This document shows, one piece after another, positions 32,929-41,777 of a stretch of DNA of 64,000 nucleotides. Numbering within the stretch: position 1 is the stretch's first letter; the number at the start of each line of letters is the position of its first letter. The DNA is taken from NCBI RefSeq assembly GCF_016863495.1, contig NZ_BOOZ01000028.1, positions 1-64,000 of the forward strand, given 5' to 3'. Position numbers and translations under genes: made by a program. Under the pieces are notes generated by a model that worked only from the letters and a program-made list of their open reading frames with translations, ran no database searches and was not told the DNA's origin. The DNA is from Micromonospora andamanensis. GTDB lineage: Bacteria; Actinomycetota; Actinomycetes; Mycobacteriales; Micromonosporaceae.

Positions 32929-34149
32929 TCAGGCCGGCGTCAGCAGCCCGACCAGCTCCACGTGCCGGGTCATCGGAAACAGGTCGTACCCACGCAGCGC
33001 CACCAGCCGCCACCCCAGCTCGGCGAAGACCCGTACGTCCCGGGCGAACGCGGCGGGATCACAGGCGACGTACGTCACCGCGCGCGGGCCGGCGGCCACC
33101 ACGTCGCGTACCACCCGCTTCCCGGCCCCGGTCCGGGGCGGGTCGAGCACCACCACGTCGACCGGGCCGGTGACCCGACGACGAGCCAGGGCGGTCTCCA
33201 CCCGGGCCGCCACCACCTCGACAGCGGGCAGGTCACGCAGGTTCTCCCGGGCCGCCGCGACGCCGTCGCCGGCCGCCTCGACCACCGTGACCCGCCCGGT
33301 CCCACCGACCCGACCGGCCAACGCGGCGGCGAACAGGCCGGCACCGCCGTAGAGATCCCAGGCCCGCTCCCCCGGCCGGGGGTCGGCCAGCTCCAGCACC
33401 GCGTCGACGAGGGTGTCCGCGGCGGCGGGATGCACCTGCCAGAACGACGAGGTGGGCAGCACCCACTCCCGGCCGGCGGCCCGCTCCCGGACCCGTTCCG
33501 GGCCACTGACCCGGTGGCTGGACCCGGTCGCGACCGCGGTCACCGCCACGTCCCCGCCGGTGGAGGCGACGGTCTCGACCGCCTCGGCGTCCGGCCAGTT
33601 CGCCCCGGTGACGGCGAGCACCGGCAGCTCCTGGATGGCCGGATGGGCGATCAGGCAGCGGTCTACCGGCACCACCTCGTGGGAGCGGTGCTTGAGCAGC
33701 CCGGCGCGACCCGCCGCGTCGACCGCGTACCGGACCCGGGAACGCCAGCCCAGCGGACCACCCGGCAGCGCCGTCACCCGCACGCCCAGCGCGTCGCAGT
33801 CGGCCTCGGTCAGCCCGCCGAGGCGGACGAGCTGCTCCCGGACCACCGCCGCCTTCCAGCTCAGTTGGGCGTCCGGGGCGACGTGTTGCAGGTCGCAGCC
33901 GCCACAACGACCTGGTCGGGCGTACGGGCAGGGTGGGGTGACCCGGTCCGGGGCCGCCTCCAGCACGCGTACCGCGTCGGCCCGGACGAAGCCCCGGTGC
34001 ACCTCGGTCACCTCGGCCAGCACCCGCTCTCCGGGCAGGGCGTGCCGGACGAAGACCACCTGGCCGTCCACCCGGGCCACACAGTGCCCTCCGGGGGCGA
34101 CCGCCGCCACGGTCAGCTCGACCCGCTCCGCCTCCTCCAGCCCGCTCAT
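32929..34149 (-). CDS. TRAM-domain RNA (uracil-5-)-methyltransferase, RumA/TrmA family
   Basis: A 406-residue S-adenosylmethionine-dependent RNA methyltransferase. An N-terminal TRAM domain (residues 8-66, ELTVAAVAPGGHCVARVDGQVVFVRHALPGERV) is followed by iron-sulfur cysteines Cys74, Cys82 and Cys85 (CPYARPGRCGGCDLQH) with a later Cys in DRCLIAHP. The catalytic part shows WDLYGGAGLFAAALA (cofactor site), VVLDPPRTGAGK, and the nucleophile Cys in TYVACDPAAFARDV. Its ATG overlaps the APC transporter stop (ATGA at 34146-34149). Ortholog position matches mycobacterial Rv2689c from memory. Confidence 0.88.
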   Translation of the reverse strand: MSGLEEAERVELTVAAVAPGGHCVARVDGQVVFVRHALPGERVLAEVTEVHRGFVRADAVRVLEAAPDRVTPPCPYARPGRCGGCDLQHVAPDAQLSWKAAVVREQLVRLGGLTEADCDALGVRVTALPGGPLGWRSRVRYAVDAAGRAGLLKHRSHEVVPVDRCLIAHPAIQELPVLAVTGANWPDAEAVETVASTGGDVAVTAVATGSSHRVSGPERVRERAAGREWVLPTSSFWQVHPAAADTLVDAVLELADPRPGERAWDLYGGAGLFAAALAGRVGGTGRVTVVEAAGDGVAAARENLRDLPAVEVVAARVETALARRRVTGPVDVVVLDPPRTGAGKRVVRDVVAAGPRAVTYVACDPAAFARDVRVFAELGWRLVALRGYDLFPMTRHVELVGLLTPA

Positions 34150-36224
34150 CGCGGTTCCCCGTCCGTCGGTTCGAGCTCCGGTGGCGGCGCGGCCGGGGGC
34201 AGGGTGCCGCGCGGGGCCACCCGGGGGCCACGCACCGGCCCACGGGCGAGCGTGGCGTCCATCCGGTCCAGATCCTTGCCGGCCGTGGAGGCGAGCTGCC
34301 ACGGCACGCTTGTCACCATCACCCCCGGCTCGAACAGCAGCCGGCCCTTGAGCCGCAGCGCGCTCTGGTTGTGCAGCAGGTTCTCCCACCAGCGTCCCAC
34401 CACGTACTCGGGAATGAAGACCGTGACCACGTCGCGTGGCGACTCCCGGCGGACCCCGGCCACGTAGTTCAGGATCGGTCGGGTGATCTCCCGGTACGGC
34501 GAGTCGATCACGGTCAGCGGGATCGGCACGTCCCGCCGCTCCCAGTCGGCCTGCAACTGCCGGGTGTCGTGGTCGTCGACGTTGACGGTCACCGCGGTGA
34601 TCGTGTCCGGCCGGGTGGCCTGCGCGTACGCCACCGCCCGCAGGGTGGGTTGGTGCAGCTTGCTGACCAGCACGATGGCGTGGTTGCGGGCCGGCAGCAC
34701 CGGCCGTCCGTCGTCCGGGGCGAGTTCGACGGACACCCGGTCGTAGTGCCGCCGGATGGCCAGCATCAGCACGTAGATCAGACCCATCGCCACGATCGCG
34801 ATCCAGGCGCCGAGCAGGAACTTGGTGATCAGCACGATCACCAGCACCACAGCGGTCATCGCCATGCCGAAGGTGTTGATCGCCCGGGACCTGACCATCC
34901 GGCGGCGCGCCTGCGGATCCCGCTCGGTACGCAGCAGCCGGTTCCAGTGCCGGATCATCCCGGCCTGGGAGAGGGTGAACGAGACGAAGACACCCACGAT
35001 GTAGAGCTGGATGAGCTTTGTCACCTCGGCCTGGAAGCCGATGATCAGCAGGATCGCGAAGCCGGCCAGGAAGAGAATTCCGTTGGAGAAGGCGAGCCGG
35101 TCGCCCCGGGTGTGCAGTTGCCGGGGCAGGTAGCGGTCCTGGGCGAGGATCGAGCCGAGCACCGGGAAGCCGCTGAAGGCGGTGTTGGCGGCCACGAACA
35201 GGATGGTCGCGGTCACCCCGACGACCAGGAACAGCAGCACCGAACCCGGCCCGAAGATCGTCTCACCGAGCTGGGCGGTTACCGTCTTCTGCACGTACCC
35301 CTCCGGGCCCGAGACGATCTGCAGGGCCGGGTTCTCGACGAACTGCAACCCGGTCAGCCGGGCCAGCCAGACGATGCCGACAAGCATCGTAACCGCGACC
35401 AGGCCGAGCATCAGCAGCGTGGTGGCGGCGTTGCGGCTCTTCGGTGCCTTGAACGCCGGCACCCCGTTGGAGATCGCTTCCACCCCGGTCAGCGCCGCAC
35501 AGCCGGAGGAGAAGCTGCGCAACAGCAGGAACGCCATCGCCCAGCCGGTGGTGTCGTGCCACTCGGCGGCGATGACCAGGTCGGCGCTGGGGGCCCGCAG
35601 GTCCTCACCGAGCACGACGATCCGGACCAGCCCGGTGAGGATCATCCCGATGATGACGATCATGAAGCCGTACGTCGGGATGGCGAACGCGCTGCCCGCC
35701 TCCTTGATCCCGCGCAGATTGACAGCGGTCAGCAGCACCACTGCGGAAACCGCGATGAGCACCTTGTGGGTCGCCACGAAGGGAATCACCGAGCCGAGGT
35801 TGGCCACCCCGGAGGAGACCGACACGGCGACGGTGAGCACGTAGTCGACAAGCAGCGCGCTGGCCACCCCCACCCCGGCACGCGGGCCGAGGTTGACAGT
35901 GGCCACCTCGTAGTCGCCGCCGCCGGAGGGGTAGGCGTGCACGTTCTGCCGGTAGCTGGCCACCACTGTCAGCATGACCACCACCACCCCGAGGGCGACC
36001 CATGGCGAGAACACGAACGCCGAGGCGCCGGCGATGGAGAGCATCAGCAGGATCTCGTCCGGCGCGTACGCCACGCTCGACAACGCGTCCGAGGCGAAGA
36101 CGGGCAGGGCGATGCGCTTCGGCAGGAGGGTGTGCTTGAGCCGGTCGGACCGGAACGGCCGGCCGACGAGCAGCCGCTTCAGCAGGGAGGTGGATCGGGC
36201 CACAACGGCAAAGCGTACGACCAT
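34146..36224 (-). CDS. APC-superfamily permease, KimA-like potassium transporter candidate
   Basis: A 692-residue transporter. Twelve transmembrane helices occupy residues ~40-480 (ALPVFASDALSSVAYAPDEILLML, YPSGGGDYEVATVNLG, SSGVANLGSVIPFVATHK). The ~200-residue cytoplasmic tail has a USP-like fold (NHAIVLVSKLHQPTLRAVAYAQATRPDTITAVTVNVDD) and then VVTVFIPEYVVGRWWENLLHNQSALRLKGRLL. That architecture matches KimA (YdaO) potassium importers, and the divergent genes encode two TrkA/Ceo potassium regulators, which supports the role. Substrate remains inference; other APC members carry amino acids. Confidence 0.82.
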   Translation of the reverse strand: MVVRFAVVARSTSLLKRLLVGRPFRSDRLKHTLLPKRIALPVFASDALSSVAYAPDEILLMLSIAGASAFVFSPWVALGVVVVMLTVVASYRQNVHAYPSGGGDYEVATVNLGPRAGVGVASALLVDYVLTVAVSVSSGVANLGSVIPFVATHKVLIAVSAVVLLTAVNLRGIKEAGSAFAIPTYGFMIVIIGMILTGLVRIVVLGEDLRAPSADLVIAAEWHDTTGWAMAFLLLRSFSSGCAALTGVEAISNGVPAFKAPKSRNAATTLLMLGLVAVTMLVGIVWLARLTGLQFVENPALQIVSGPEGYVQKTVTAQLGETIFGPGSVLLFLVVGVTATILFVAANTAFSGFPVLGSILAQDRYLPRQLHTRGDRLAFSNGILFLAGFAILLIIGFQAEVTKLIQLYIVGVFVSFTLSQAGMIRHWNRLLRTERDPQARRRMVRSRAINTFGMAMTAVVLVIVLITKFLLGAWIAIVAMGLIYVLMLAIRRHYDRVSVELAPDDGRPVLPARNHAIVLVSKLHQPTLRAVAYAQATRPDTITAVTVNVDDHDTRQLQADWERRDVPIPLTVIDSPYREITRPILNYVAGVRRESPRDVVTVFIPEYVVGRWWENLLHNQSALRLKGRLLFEPGVMVTSVPWQLASTAGKDLDRMDATLARGPVRGPRVAPRGTLPPAAPPPELEPTDGEPR

Positions 36225-36355
36225 CGTCGGTGGGCGCGTGGGGTGGCCGGCTGCGGGCTCGTCCGGGGCGGGAGTACCGTCGGTCCCCGCCCGCGCGCCC
36301 GACGTGGCAGGCTCGCAGGCGACGAGGCGCAGCGGTACGCACCGTGGGAGGCAGC
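36225..36355. promoter_or_regulatory. Divergent promoter region of APC permease and TrkA genes
   Basis: The 131 bases between divergent starts hold the promoters for both; the GGGAGG at 36345-36350 is the ribosome site of the plus-strand gene. No palindrome stands out. Confidence 0.35.
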
Positions 36356-37018
36356 GTGCATGTCGTGATCATGGGTTGTGGCCGGGTCGGCTCGACCCTG
36401 GCGCACAACCTGGAGTCCCGGGGGCACTCGGTAGCGGTCATCGACCAGGACGCGGACGCCTTCCGCCGGCTGCGGCCCGACTTCGCCGGAGTCACGGTCA
36501 CCGGGGCGGGCTTCGACGGCGACGTGTTGCGGCAGGCCGGCATCGAGCGGGCCGACGCCTTCGCCGCCGTCTCCAGCGGCGACAACTCCAACATCATCTC
36601 GGCCCGGCTGGCCCGCGAGACCTTCGGTGTGGTCCGGGTCGCGGCCCGGATCTACGACCAGCGCCGAGCGCAGGTCTACGAACGGCTGGGCATCCCCACC
36701 GTGGCCACCGTGCGGTGGACGGCCGACCGGATGCTGCGACACCTGCTGCCCGAGGGCAACGTGGAGATCTTCCGCGATCCGACGAGCACCGTCTCGATCG
36801 TCGAGGTGCCGGTGCACAAGGACTGGATCGGCCGCCCGGTACGGGCCCTGGAGGAGGCGACAGGCGCCCGGGTGGCGTACCTGATCCGGTTCGGGATCGG
36901 CACGCTGCCCACCGCCTCCAGCGTGGTGCAGGAGGGCGACCAGGTCTTCATGCTGGTCACCGACGACATGGTGGCGGCGGTCACCTCGGTGGCCGCGACG
37001 CCGGAAGGGGGGCAGTGA
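36356..37018 (+). CDS. ceoB: TrkA-family potassium channel/transport regulator (CeoB-like)
   Basis: A 220-residue protein with an RCK-N domain: nucleotide-binding VIMGCGRVGSTLAHNLESRGHSVAVIDQD at the start, SSGDNSNIISARLARETFGV, and a C-terminal TrkA-C domain (VSIVEVPVHKDWIGRPVRALEEATGARVAYLIRFG). Such proteins bind NAD(H) or ATP and gate potassium uptake. GTG start set by GGGAGG upstream. It is paired with the second TrkA gene two bases later, as ceoB-ceoC are in mycobacteria. Confidence 0.88.
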   Translation: MHVVIMGCGRVGSTLAHNLESRGHSVAVIDQDADAFRRLRPDFAGVTVTGAGFDGDVLRQAGIERADAFAAVSSGDNSNIISARLARETFGVVRVAARIYDQRRAQVYERLGIPTVATVRWTADRMLRHLLPEGNVEIFRDPTSTVSIVEVPVHKDWIGRPVRALEEATGARVAYLIRFGIGTLPTASSVVQEGDQVFMLVTDDMVAAVTSVAATPEGGQ

Positions 37019-37020
37019 TC

Positions 37021-37710
37021 ATGCGGGTCGCCATCGCCGGTGCCGGCAACGTGGGCCGCTCCATCGCCCAGGAGCTGATCGAGAACGGCCACCAGGTGAT
37101 GCTCATCGAGCGACAGCCCCGGATGCTCCGGCCGGCCCGGGTACCGGACGCGGAGTGGGTGCTGGCCGACGCCTGCGAGCTGGCCAGCCTGGAGGAGGCC
37201 GAGCTGGCCGGCTGCGACGTGGTGGTCGCGGCCACCGGCGACGACAAGGTCAACCTCGTGGTCTCGCTGCTGGCCAAGACCGAGTTCGCGGTGCCCAGGG
37301 TGGTCGCCCGGGTCAACCGGGCCGAGAACGAGTGGCTGTTCACCGAGCAGTGGGGCGTGGACGTGGCGGTCAGCAAGCCACGCGTGATGGCCGCGCTCGT
37401 CGAGGAGGCGGTGACGGTCGGCGACCTGGTCCGTCTGATGACGTTCCGGCAGGGTGAGGCGAACCTGGTCGAGATCACGTTGCCGCCGACCGCGCCCTAC
37501 GTCGGGCATCCGCTGCGTGAGGTGCCACTGCCCCGGGACTCGGCGCTGGTGGCGATCCTGCGCGGCAAGCGGGTCCTGGTGCCCAGCCCGGACGACCCGC
37601 TCGAGGCCGGCGACGAGTTGGTCTTCGTCTGCACCGCCGAGATGGAGGACGCGGTACGGGCGGTGGTGCTCGGCCCGGACAGCGTCGAGCGCACCCGCGA
37701 GTCACGCTGA
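37021..37710 (+). CDS. ceoC: TrkA-family potassium transport regulator (CeoC-like)
   Basis: A 229-residue RCK protein, paralogous to the gene before it: MRVAIAGAGNVGRSIAQELIENGHQVMLIER (nucleotide site), ATGDDKVNLVVSLLAKTEFAVPRVVARVNRAENEWLF, and the C-terminal domain LVEITLPPTAPYVGHPLREVPLPRDSALVAILRGKRVLVPSPDD. The ATG at 37021 has the better spacing to the GGAAGGGGGG site; a GTG at 37015 overlapping the previous stop is the alternative. Probably forms hetero-oligomers with the preceding protein on the divergent transporter or another channel. Confidence 0.88.
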   Translation: MRVAIAGAGNVGRSIAQELIENGHQVMLIERQPRMLRPARVPDAEWVLADACELASLEEAELAGCDVVVAATGDDKVNLVVSLLAKTEFAVPRVVARVNRAENEWLFTEQWGVDVAVSKPRVMAALVEEAVTVGDLVRLMTFRQGEANLVEITLPPTAPYVGHPLREVPLPRDSALVAILRGKRVLVPSPDDPLEAGDELVFVCTAEMEDAVRAVVLGPDSVERTRESR

Positions 37711-37715
37711 CCGCG

Positions 37716-37760
37716 CCAGCCCCGGCTGAGGGCTGGGCGGCGGGCGGCGGCTCGCCGCCG
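37716..37760. terminator. Two adjacent small hairpins between convergent genes
   Basis: CCAGCCC/GGGCTGG (37716-37722 and 37730-37736) and CGGCGG/CCGCCG (37745-37750 and 37755-37760) lie between the convergent CeoC-like and DUF3159 genes. Confidence 0.4.
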
Positions 37761-37768
37761 GTGACGGC

Positions 37769-38491
37769 TCAGGTCGGCAGCGGCTCCGGCCGGCTCTCGC
37801 GGGTCACCCGCCGCACCGTCCAGACCGTGATCAGCAACAGCAGCACGTACGGCGGGTAGCCCAGGGCCAGCCGCGCCACCCCGAGAGCGGTCTCCATGTC
37901 GGCGGCGGCGGCCTCGTCGCCGAGTTGGTCGAACCGGCGGGCCGCCAGGTAGATGCCGGCCTGCACGCCGACCTTGGCCAGCCAGACCACACCCCAGAGC
38001 ACGGTCAGCCGGGTGAAGGTACGGACCAGCCGGGGATCGTCGCGCCACTCGGAGCTGCCCTTGGCCACCAGCACCGACCAGATCCAGCCGACAAGCGGTT
38101 GCCGGATCACCGCCGAGAGCAGCAGGGCCAGGCCGTAGCCGATGCCGTAGAGGATCCCCGGCAGGTAGAAGTCACGCGCATCGCCGGTACGCCAGGCGAT
38201 GGCGGCACCGATCCCGATGCCGAACAAACCGTTTACCGCGTGCCGCACCGGCCGACGCTGCGCCAACCGCAGACCGCCGATCAGCACCGCCACCGCCACC
38301 GATGCGATCACGGCCGGCCGCAGGTCGGTGACGATGTTGGCGATCACGAAGACCACCACCGGGATGCTGGACTCGGCCAGCCCCCGCCAGCCGCCGAGCT
38401 GGTCGGCCATCTGTTCGGCGACGGTGGGCAGCCGCTCCTCGTCCGCAGCCCCGGTCTCCGGCTGGGTCGCCGGGTGCTGTCCGGTGGTCAT
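37769..38491 (-). CDS. DUF3159 membrane protein
   Basis: A 240-residue membrane protein of the actinobacterial DUF3159 family (LGGWRGLAESSIPVVVFVIANIVTDLRPAVIASV, QPLVGWIWSVLVAKGSSEWRDDPRLVRTFTRLTVLWGVVWLAKVGVQAGIYLA). About six transmembrane helices arranged as two triplets. No biochemical role known to me. It heads towards the OB-fold gene on the same strand, with a 31-base gap, so the pair is likely co-transcribed. Position matches mycobacterial Rv2693c. Confidence 0.85.
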   Translation of the reverse strand: MTTGQHPATQPETGAADEERLPTVAEQMADQLGGWRGLAESSIPVVVFVIANIVTDLRPAVIASVAVAVLIGGLRLAQRRPVRHAVNGLFGIGIGAAIAWRTGDARDFYLPGILYGIGYGLALLLSAVIRQPLVGWIWSVLVAKGSSEWRDDPRLVRTFTRLTVLWGVVWLAKVGVQAGIYLAARRFDQLGDEAAAADMETALGVARLALGYPPYVLLLLITVWTVRRVTRESRPEPLPT

Positions 38492-38522
38492 CGCCCGACG
38501 CCCATGCGCAATGCCCGCAGGT

Positions 38523-38903
38523 TCACTTCGACGGCTCCAGCTCGTAGTACGGGTTGTAGATCACCTTGCGGTCGTCGCGCACGGCGACCCGCCCCCGGGC
38601 GGTCAGGTGTCGTCCCGGTTCGATGCCGGCGATGTGCCGCCGGCCGAGCCAGACCAGGGTCACCACGTCGCTGCCGTCGTAGAGATCCGCCTCCAGGGCC
38701 GGCAGGTTCGTCCGAGGGGTGTAGACGACGGTACGCAGCCGGCCGCTGACCGACACCACCTGCCCCCGCCCGCACTGCAGCACCGGCACCGCGCCGCAGC
38801 GGGCACTCTCCCGCTGCAACTGCTGCGCCTCGATCTCGGCCTCGCTCGCGGTCAGCCGTCGCAACATCCGCCGCAGCGAACCCCGACCCTCGTCGGTGGT
38901 CAT
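38523..38903 (-). CDS. OB-fold nucleic-acid-binding protein
   Basis: A 126-residue protein. A short helical N-terminus (SLRRMLRRLTASEAEIEAQQLQRES) precedes an OB-fold: VVSVSGRLRTVVYTPRTNLPALEADLYDGSDVVTLVWLGRRHIAGIEPGRHLTARGRVA, like the tRNA-anticodon/RecG-type OB domain. The C-terminus ends KVIYNPYYELEPSK. Binding of single-stranded nucleic acid is the usual role of the fold. Two cysteines (RCGAVPVLQCG) are conserved-looking. The ATG at 38903 is preferred over the longer frame to 39047, which runs through intergenic hairpins. Confidence 0.82.
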   Translation of the reverse strand: MTTDEGRGSLRRMLRRLTASEAEIEAQQLQRESARCGAVPVLQCGRGQVVSVSGRLRTVVYTPRTNLPALEADLYDGSDVVTLVWLGRRHIAGIEPGRHLTARGRVAVRDDRKVIYNPYYELEPSK

Positions 38904-38999
38904 CAGCTCCGCGTCACCCTCTCCACACCGGCCGGCTGGCACCGGAAGCCACCGTCCCTGGACGACAGCCGGGACGGCACCCGTCAGCGTACGCCGGAC

Positions 39000-39029
39000 C
39001 GGGCGCTTCCGGCGCGTCGGAAGCGCCCG
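39000..39029 (-). terminator. Perfect 11-bp hairpin downstream of the DUF3710 gene
   Basis: CGGGCGCTTCC (39000-39010) pairs with 39019-39029 over an eight-base loop, about 48 bases beyond the stop of the minus-strand dut-DUF3710 operon. Confidence 0.6.
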
Positions 39030-39077
39030 TACGGCCGGTCCGGGCAACCTCGGCGGCGCTGGGCCGTCGCCGGGCGC

Positions 39078-39764
39078 TCAGCGGCCTCCGGGCGCCGACG
39101 CGGCGCCTGCCTGCCCGGCAGCCGGGTCCCCCGTCGCCACCTGCTCGCCCGCCTCGCGCGGCAACCGTAGCGGCAGCGGCTCACGGACCGGCTTGGCCTC
39201 CACCCCCCGGTCGACCACCAGCCCGTCCAGGCAGTGGGCCAGCGGGCCGGCGGCGGCCGGGTCGGTGGCCGCCGCGCCCTGGTAGACCGCGCGGACCATC
39301 CAGCGCGGTCCGTCGACGCCGACGAACCGTAGATCGGTCAGGCCGTCCTCGGTGCGGACCTGGGCGTGCAACTCGGTGCCGTACTCACCCTCGACCTCCT
39401 GCGCGGCGGCGCCGTCGGCCAACAGCGACTGGCGGATCTCCTCGCGCACCTCGTCCCAGATCCCCTCGGACCGGGGAGCGGCGAAGACACCGAGCTGGAG
39501 GGCGCTCTGGCCGTGCACCAGCACGACCTGCTGGACCACCCCCTGCTGGTCGGCCTGCACCCGCACCTCGACCTCGGGCACCGCCGGGATCTGCAGGCTG
39601 CCCAGGTCGAGCCGCTGCACCCCGTCCGGTGCCTCGGTGACGTCGTACGGCCCACGCGCCGGCTCCACAGGCGTCGACAGGGCGCCCGCTGCGGTCTCGG
39701 GCAGGTTCGTGGCCCGCTCGTCAAGGGCGTGCCGTCCCGCGGCCCGCTTTCGGGAGAAGATCAC
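39078..39764 (-). CDS. DUF3710 protein
   Basis: A 228-residue soluble protein of the actinobacterial DUF3710 family: GPYDVTEAPDGVQRLDLGSLQIPAVPEVEVRVQADQ, LQLGVFAAPRSEGIWDEVREEIRQSLLADG and VDGPRWMVRAVYQGAAATDPAAAGPLAHCLDGLVVDRG. Function unknown. The GTG at 39764 is chosen because GGAGG lies nine bases upstream and because it forms a GTGA overlap with the dut stop; the TTG at 39773 is the alternative. Position next to dut is conserved in mycobacteria (Rv2696c). Confidence 0.86.
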   Translation of the reverse strand: MIFSRKRAAGRHALDERATNLPETAAGALSTPVEPARGPYDVTEAPDGVQRLDLGSLQIPAVPEVEVRVQADQQGVVQQVVLVHGQSALQLGVFAAPRSEGIWDEVREEIRQSLLADGAAAQEVEGEYGTELHAQVRTEDGLTDLRFVGVDGPRWMVRAVYQGAAATDPAAAGPLAHCLDGLVVDRGVEAKPVREPLPLRLPREAGEQVATGDPAAGQAGAASAPGGR

Positions 39765-40288
39765 TGCGTCCAACCTCCGCTGTTCGCACTCACGGTGCCA
39801 TCCTGTCCGTTCGCGCCGTCCATGGCCGGCGTCGGCACCAGCCCGGCGTGGCCGCCGGTGGAACCGTGCCCACCGGTCCCGCGTCCGGACCCGGGTAGTT
39901 CGGCCACCGGCTGGAAGACCGCCCGTTCCACCCGCTGCACAACGAGCTGCGCGATCCGGTCACCCCGGGAGATCTTCACCGACGCGGCCCGATCATGGTT
40001 GATCAGGTTGACCAGGATCTCACCCCGGTAGCCGGCGTCGACCGTACCGGGCGCGTTGAGCACCGTCACGCCGAGTCTGGCGGCGAGCCCCGATCGGGGA
40101 TGGACCAGGCCCACGTACCCCTCCGGCAGCGCGATCGCCACGCCGGTCGGCACCAACGCCCGGCCACCGGGGGGCAACTCCACGTCGGTGGCCGCCACCA
40201 GGTCGGCACCGGCGTCACCGGGATGGGCGTACGCCGGCATCGGCAGCTCGGGGTCGAGCCGCCGGACCGGCACGGGCACGTCGGTCAC
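39761..40288 (-). CDS. dut: dUTP diphosphatase
   Basis: A 175-residue trimeric dUTPase that converts dUTP to dUMP, keeping uracil out of DNA and feeding thymidylate synthesis. The five motifs are readable: AHPGDAGADLVA (I), HPRSGLAARLGV (II), NAPGTVDAGYRGEI (III), RGDRIAQLVVQRV (IV) and the glycine-rich GSGRGTGGHGSTGG (V). About 20 extra residues follow motif V. First gene of the dut-DUF3710 operon. Confidence 0.95.
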   Translation of the reverse strand: MTDVPVPVRRLDPELPMPAYAHPGDAGADLVAATDVELPPGGRALVPTGVAIALPEGYVGLVHPRSGLAARLGVTVLNAPGTVDAGYRGEILVNLINHDRAASVKISRGDRIAQLVVQRVERAVFQPVAELPGSGRGTGGHGSTGGHAGLVPTPAMDGANGQDGTVSANSGGWTQ

Positions 40289-40362
40289 GATGTCCCTCTT
40301 TCGTCCGTATCCGCTGGGGGTGACCCTGTCATCCTGCCCGGTACCCGGGGGCCGCCGCGCCG

Positions 40363-40368
40363 TACCCT
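40363..40368 (+). promoter_or_regulatory. -10 hexamer TACCCT of the DUF3093 gene
   Basis: TACCCT ends seven bases before the GTG at 40376 and no ribosome site lies between, which predicts a leaderless transcript. Confidence 0.4.
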
Positions 40369-40375
40369 GGCACGA

Positions 40376-40867
40376 GTGAGTCAGACACCGTCACCCTCGT
40401 CCGTCTCGGCGCCCCCGGCGTACGCCGAGCGTCTGCGTCTGCCCTGGTGGTTGTGGCTCGCGGGGCTGGCGGCCGGCACGCTGCTCGCGGTGGAGGTGTG
40501 GATGGGCGCGCCAGGTCTGCGGGCCTGGCTGCCGTTCGCGGTGCTGCTGCCGGCCACCGTGGCCGGGCTGGCGTGGCTCAGCCGGATCCGGGTCGCGGTG
40601 GCCGATGGAGAGCTGCGCGTCGATGACGCCAGACTGCCCGTCCGGTTCGTCGCCGACGCTGTCGCGCTGGACGCCGAGGGCCGGCGTGAAGTGCTCGGTG
40701 TTGGTGCCGATCCGCTGGCGTTCGTCGTCCAGCGGCCGTGGATCTCCGGTGCCGTTCAGGTGGTCCTGAACGACCCCGCCGACCCTACGCCGTTCTGGGT
40801 GGTCAGTACCCGCCACCCGGTCGAACTGGCCGAGGCCCTGCTGGCCGCGCGGGACGCGGCGCGCTGA
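40376..40867 (+). CDS. DUF3093 membrane protein
   Basis: A 163-residue protein of the DUF3093 family: YAERLRLPWWLWLAGLAAGTLLAVEVWMG and LRAWLPFAVLLPATVAGLAWL form two transmembrane helices, followed by a small soluble domain (VAVADGELRVDDARLPVRFVADAVAL, NDPADPTPFWVVSTRHPVELAEALLAA). Function unknown. The open frame extends upstream antisense to dut, but the protein-like part begins at the GTG at 40376. Mycobacterial Rv2698 occupies the same place. Confidence 0.87.
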   Translation: MSQTPSPSSVSAPPAYAERLRLPWWLWLAGLAAGTLLAVEVWMGAPGLRAWLPFAVLLPATVAGLAWLSRIRVAVADGELRVDDARLPVRFVADAVALDAEGRREVLGVGADPLAFVVQRPWISGAVQVVLNDPADPTPFWVVSTRHPVELAEALLAARDAAR

Positions 40868-40889
40868 TCCGAGCCGTCACCCGTCGGGC

Positions 40890-41687
40890 TCAGGAGGATC
40901 CGGGCAGGGCGGGCGGAGCCGGTGGCACGCCGGGCAGGCCGGGACGCTGCCGGCGCAGGTCGGCACGAAGATGGTCGGCCAACGTCCGGGTGGCCCGCCG
41001 GTTGAGGTAGCTCGCCACCGCGGCTCCGGTCAGGAAGGGCCCCAGCGTGGTGAGGTTGCGGCCGAACCGCTTGAGCAGGGTGTCCCGCAGCTCGTTCCGG
41101 GCGGCGGTGCCCAGCACCGCGCCCACGCCGACGCCCGGCATCATCGGATTGACCCCGCGTTGACTGGCCCAGGCCTGCACCAACGCGATCGTCCGCTCGG
41201 TGCCACCGCGCGGCAGCGGTACCCCGTAGACCTCGTGCAGCTCACCTGTCAGTTTCAGCTCCACCGCCACCACGGCGACGGTCTCGGCGGCGAGCAGCAC
41301 CGGCGCGGACAGCAGGCTCGGGGTGACCGTCCACTGCACCGCCGACGCGCCACCGCCGGCGGCGCCGACCCCCGCCGTCGCCCGGGACGCGTTGCGGACC
41401 AGCCGATCGGCCAGTTCCTCGTCGGTCAGGCCGGGAAAGTGCCGACGCAGGGTGGCCAGGTCGCGGACCGGCACGTGGGGAGCGATCTCGGCGACCGTGT
41501 CCACCATCCAGCGCAGCGCGGCCCTCGGCTTGAACAGATCGCTGATCCCCCGGGCCCGGGCCTGCCCGACCAGCCGAGCGAGCAGCTGACGCCGTTTCGC
41601 CGGCTCGATCTCGTCGGCGGTCAGGGCCGCGACCGTCTTCACCAGCTCGTCCGGGCCGTCCTCGGCACGCTCGCTGTGCTCGTTCAT
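40890..41687 (-). CDS. EcsC-like protein
   Basis: A 265-residue mostly helical protein. The middle and end resemble EcsC-family proteins: WTVTPSLLSAPVLLAAETVAVVAVELKLTGELHEVYGVPL, and GRNLTTLGPFLTGAAVASYLNRRATRTLADHLRADLRR. The N-terminal 110 residues are hydrophilic helices (LVKTVAALTADEIEPAKRRQLLARLVGQARARGISDLFKPRAAL). The C-terminus is Pro-rich. Function unknown. It converges with the DUF3093 gene, ending 22 bases from it. Confidence 0.65.
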   Translation of the reverse strand: MNEHSERAEDGPDELVKTVAALTADEIEPAKRRQLLARLVGQARARGISDLFKPRAALRWMVDTVAEIAPHVPVRDLATLRRHFPGLTDEELADRLVRNASRATAGVGAAGGGASAVQWTVTPSLLSAPVLLAAETVAVVAVELKLTGELHEVYGVPLPRGGTERTIALVQAWASQRGVNPMMPGVGVGAVLGTAARNELRDTLLKRFGRNLTTLGPFLTGAAVASYLNRRATRTLADHLRADLRRQRPGLPGVPPAPPALPGSS

Positions 41688-41777
41688 GATCGCACCACGG
41701 CACCGAGCCCGCCGATTCGCTCGCTCATGGCTAACGAGTCAACCAGGTTGAGCGGCGTGGCGCTCGTCGAGCCGGGC

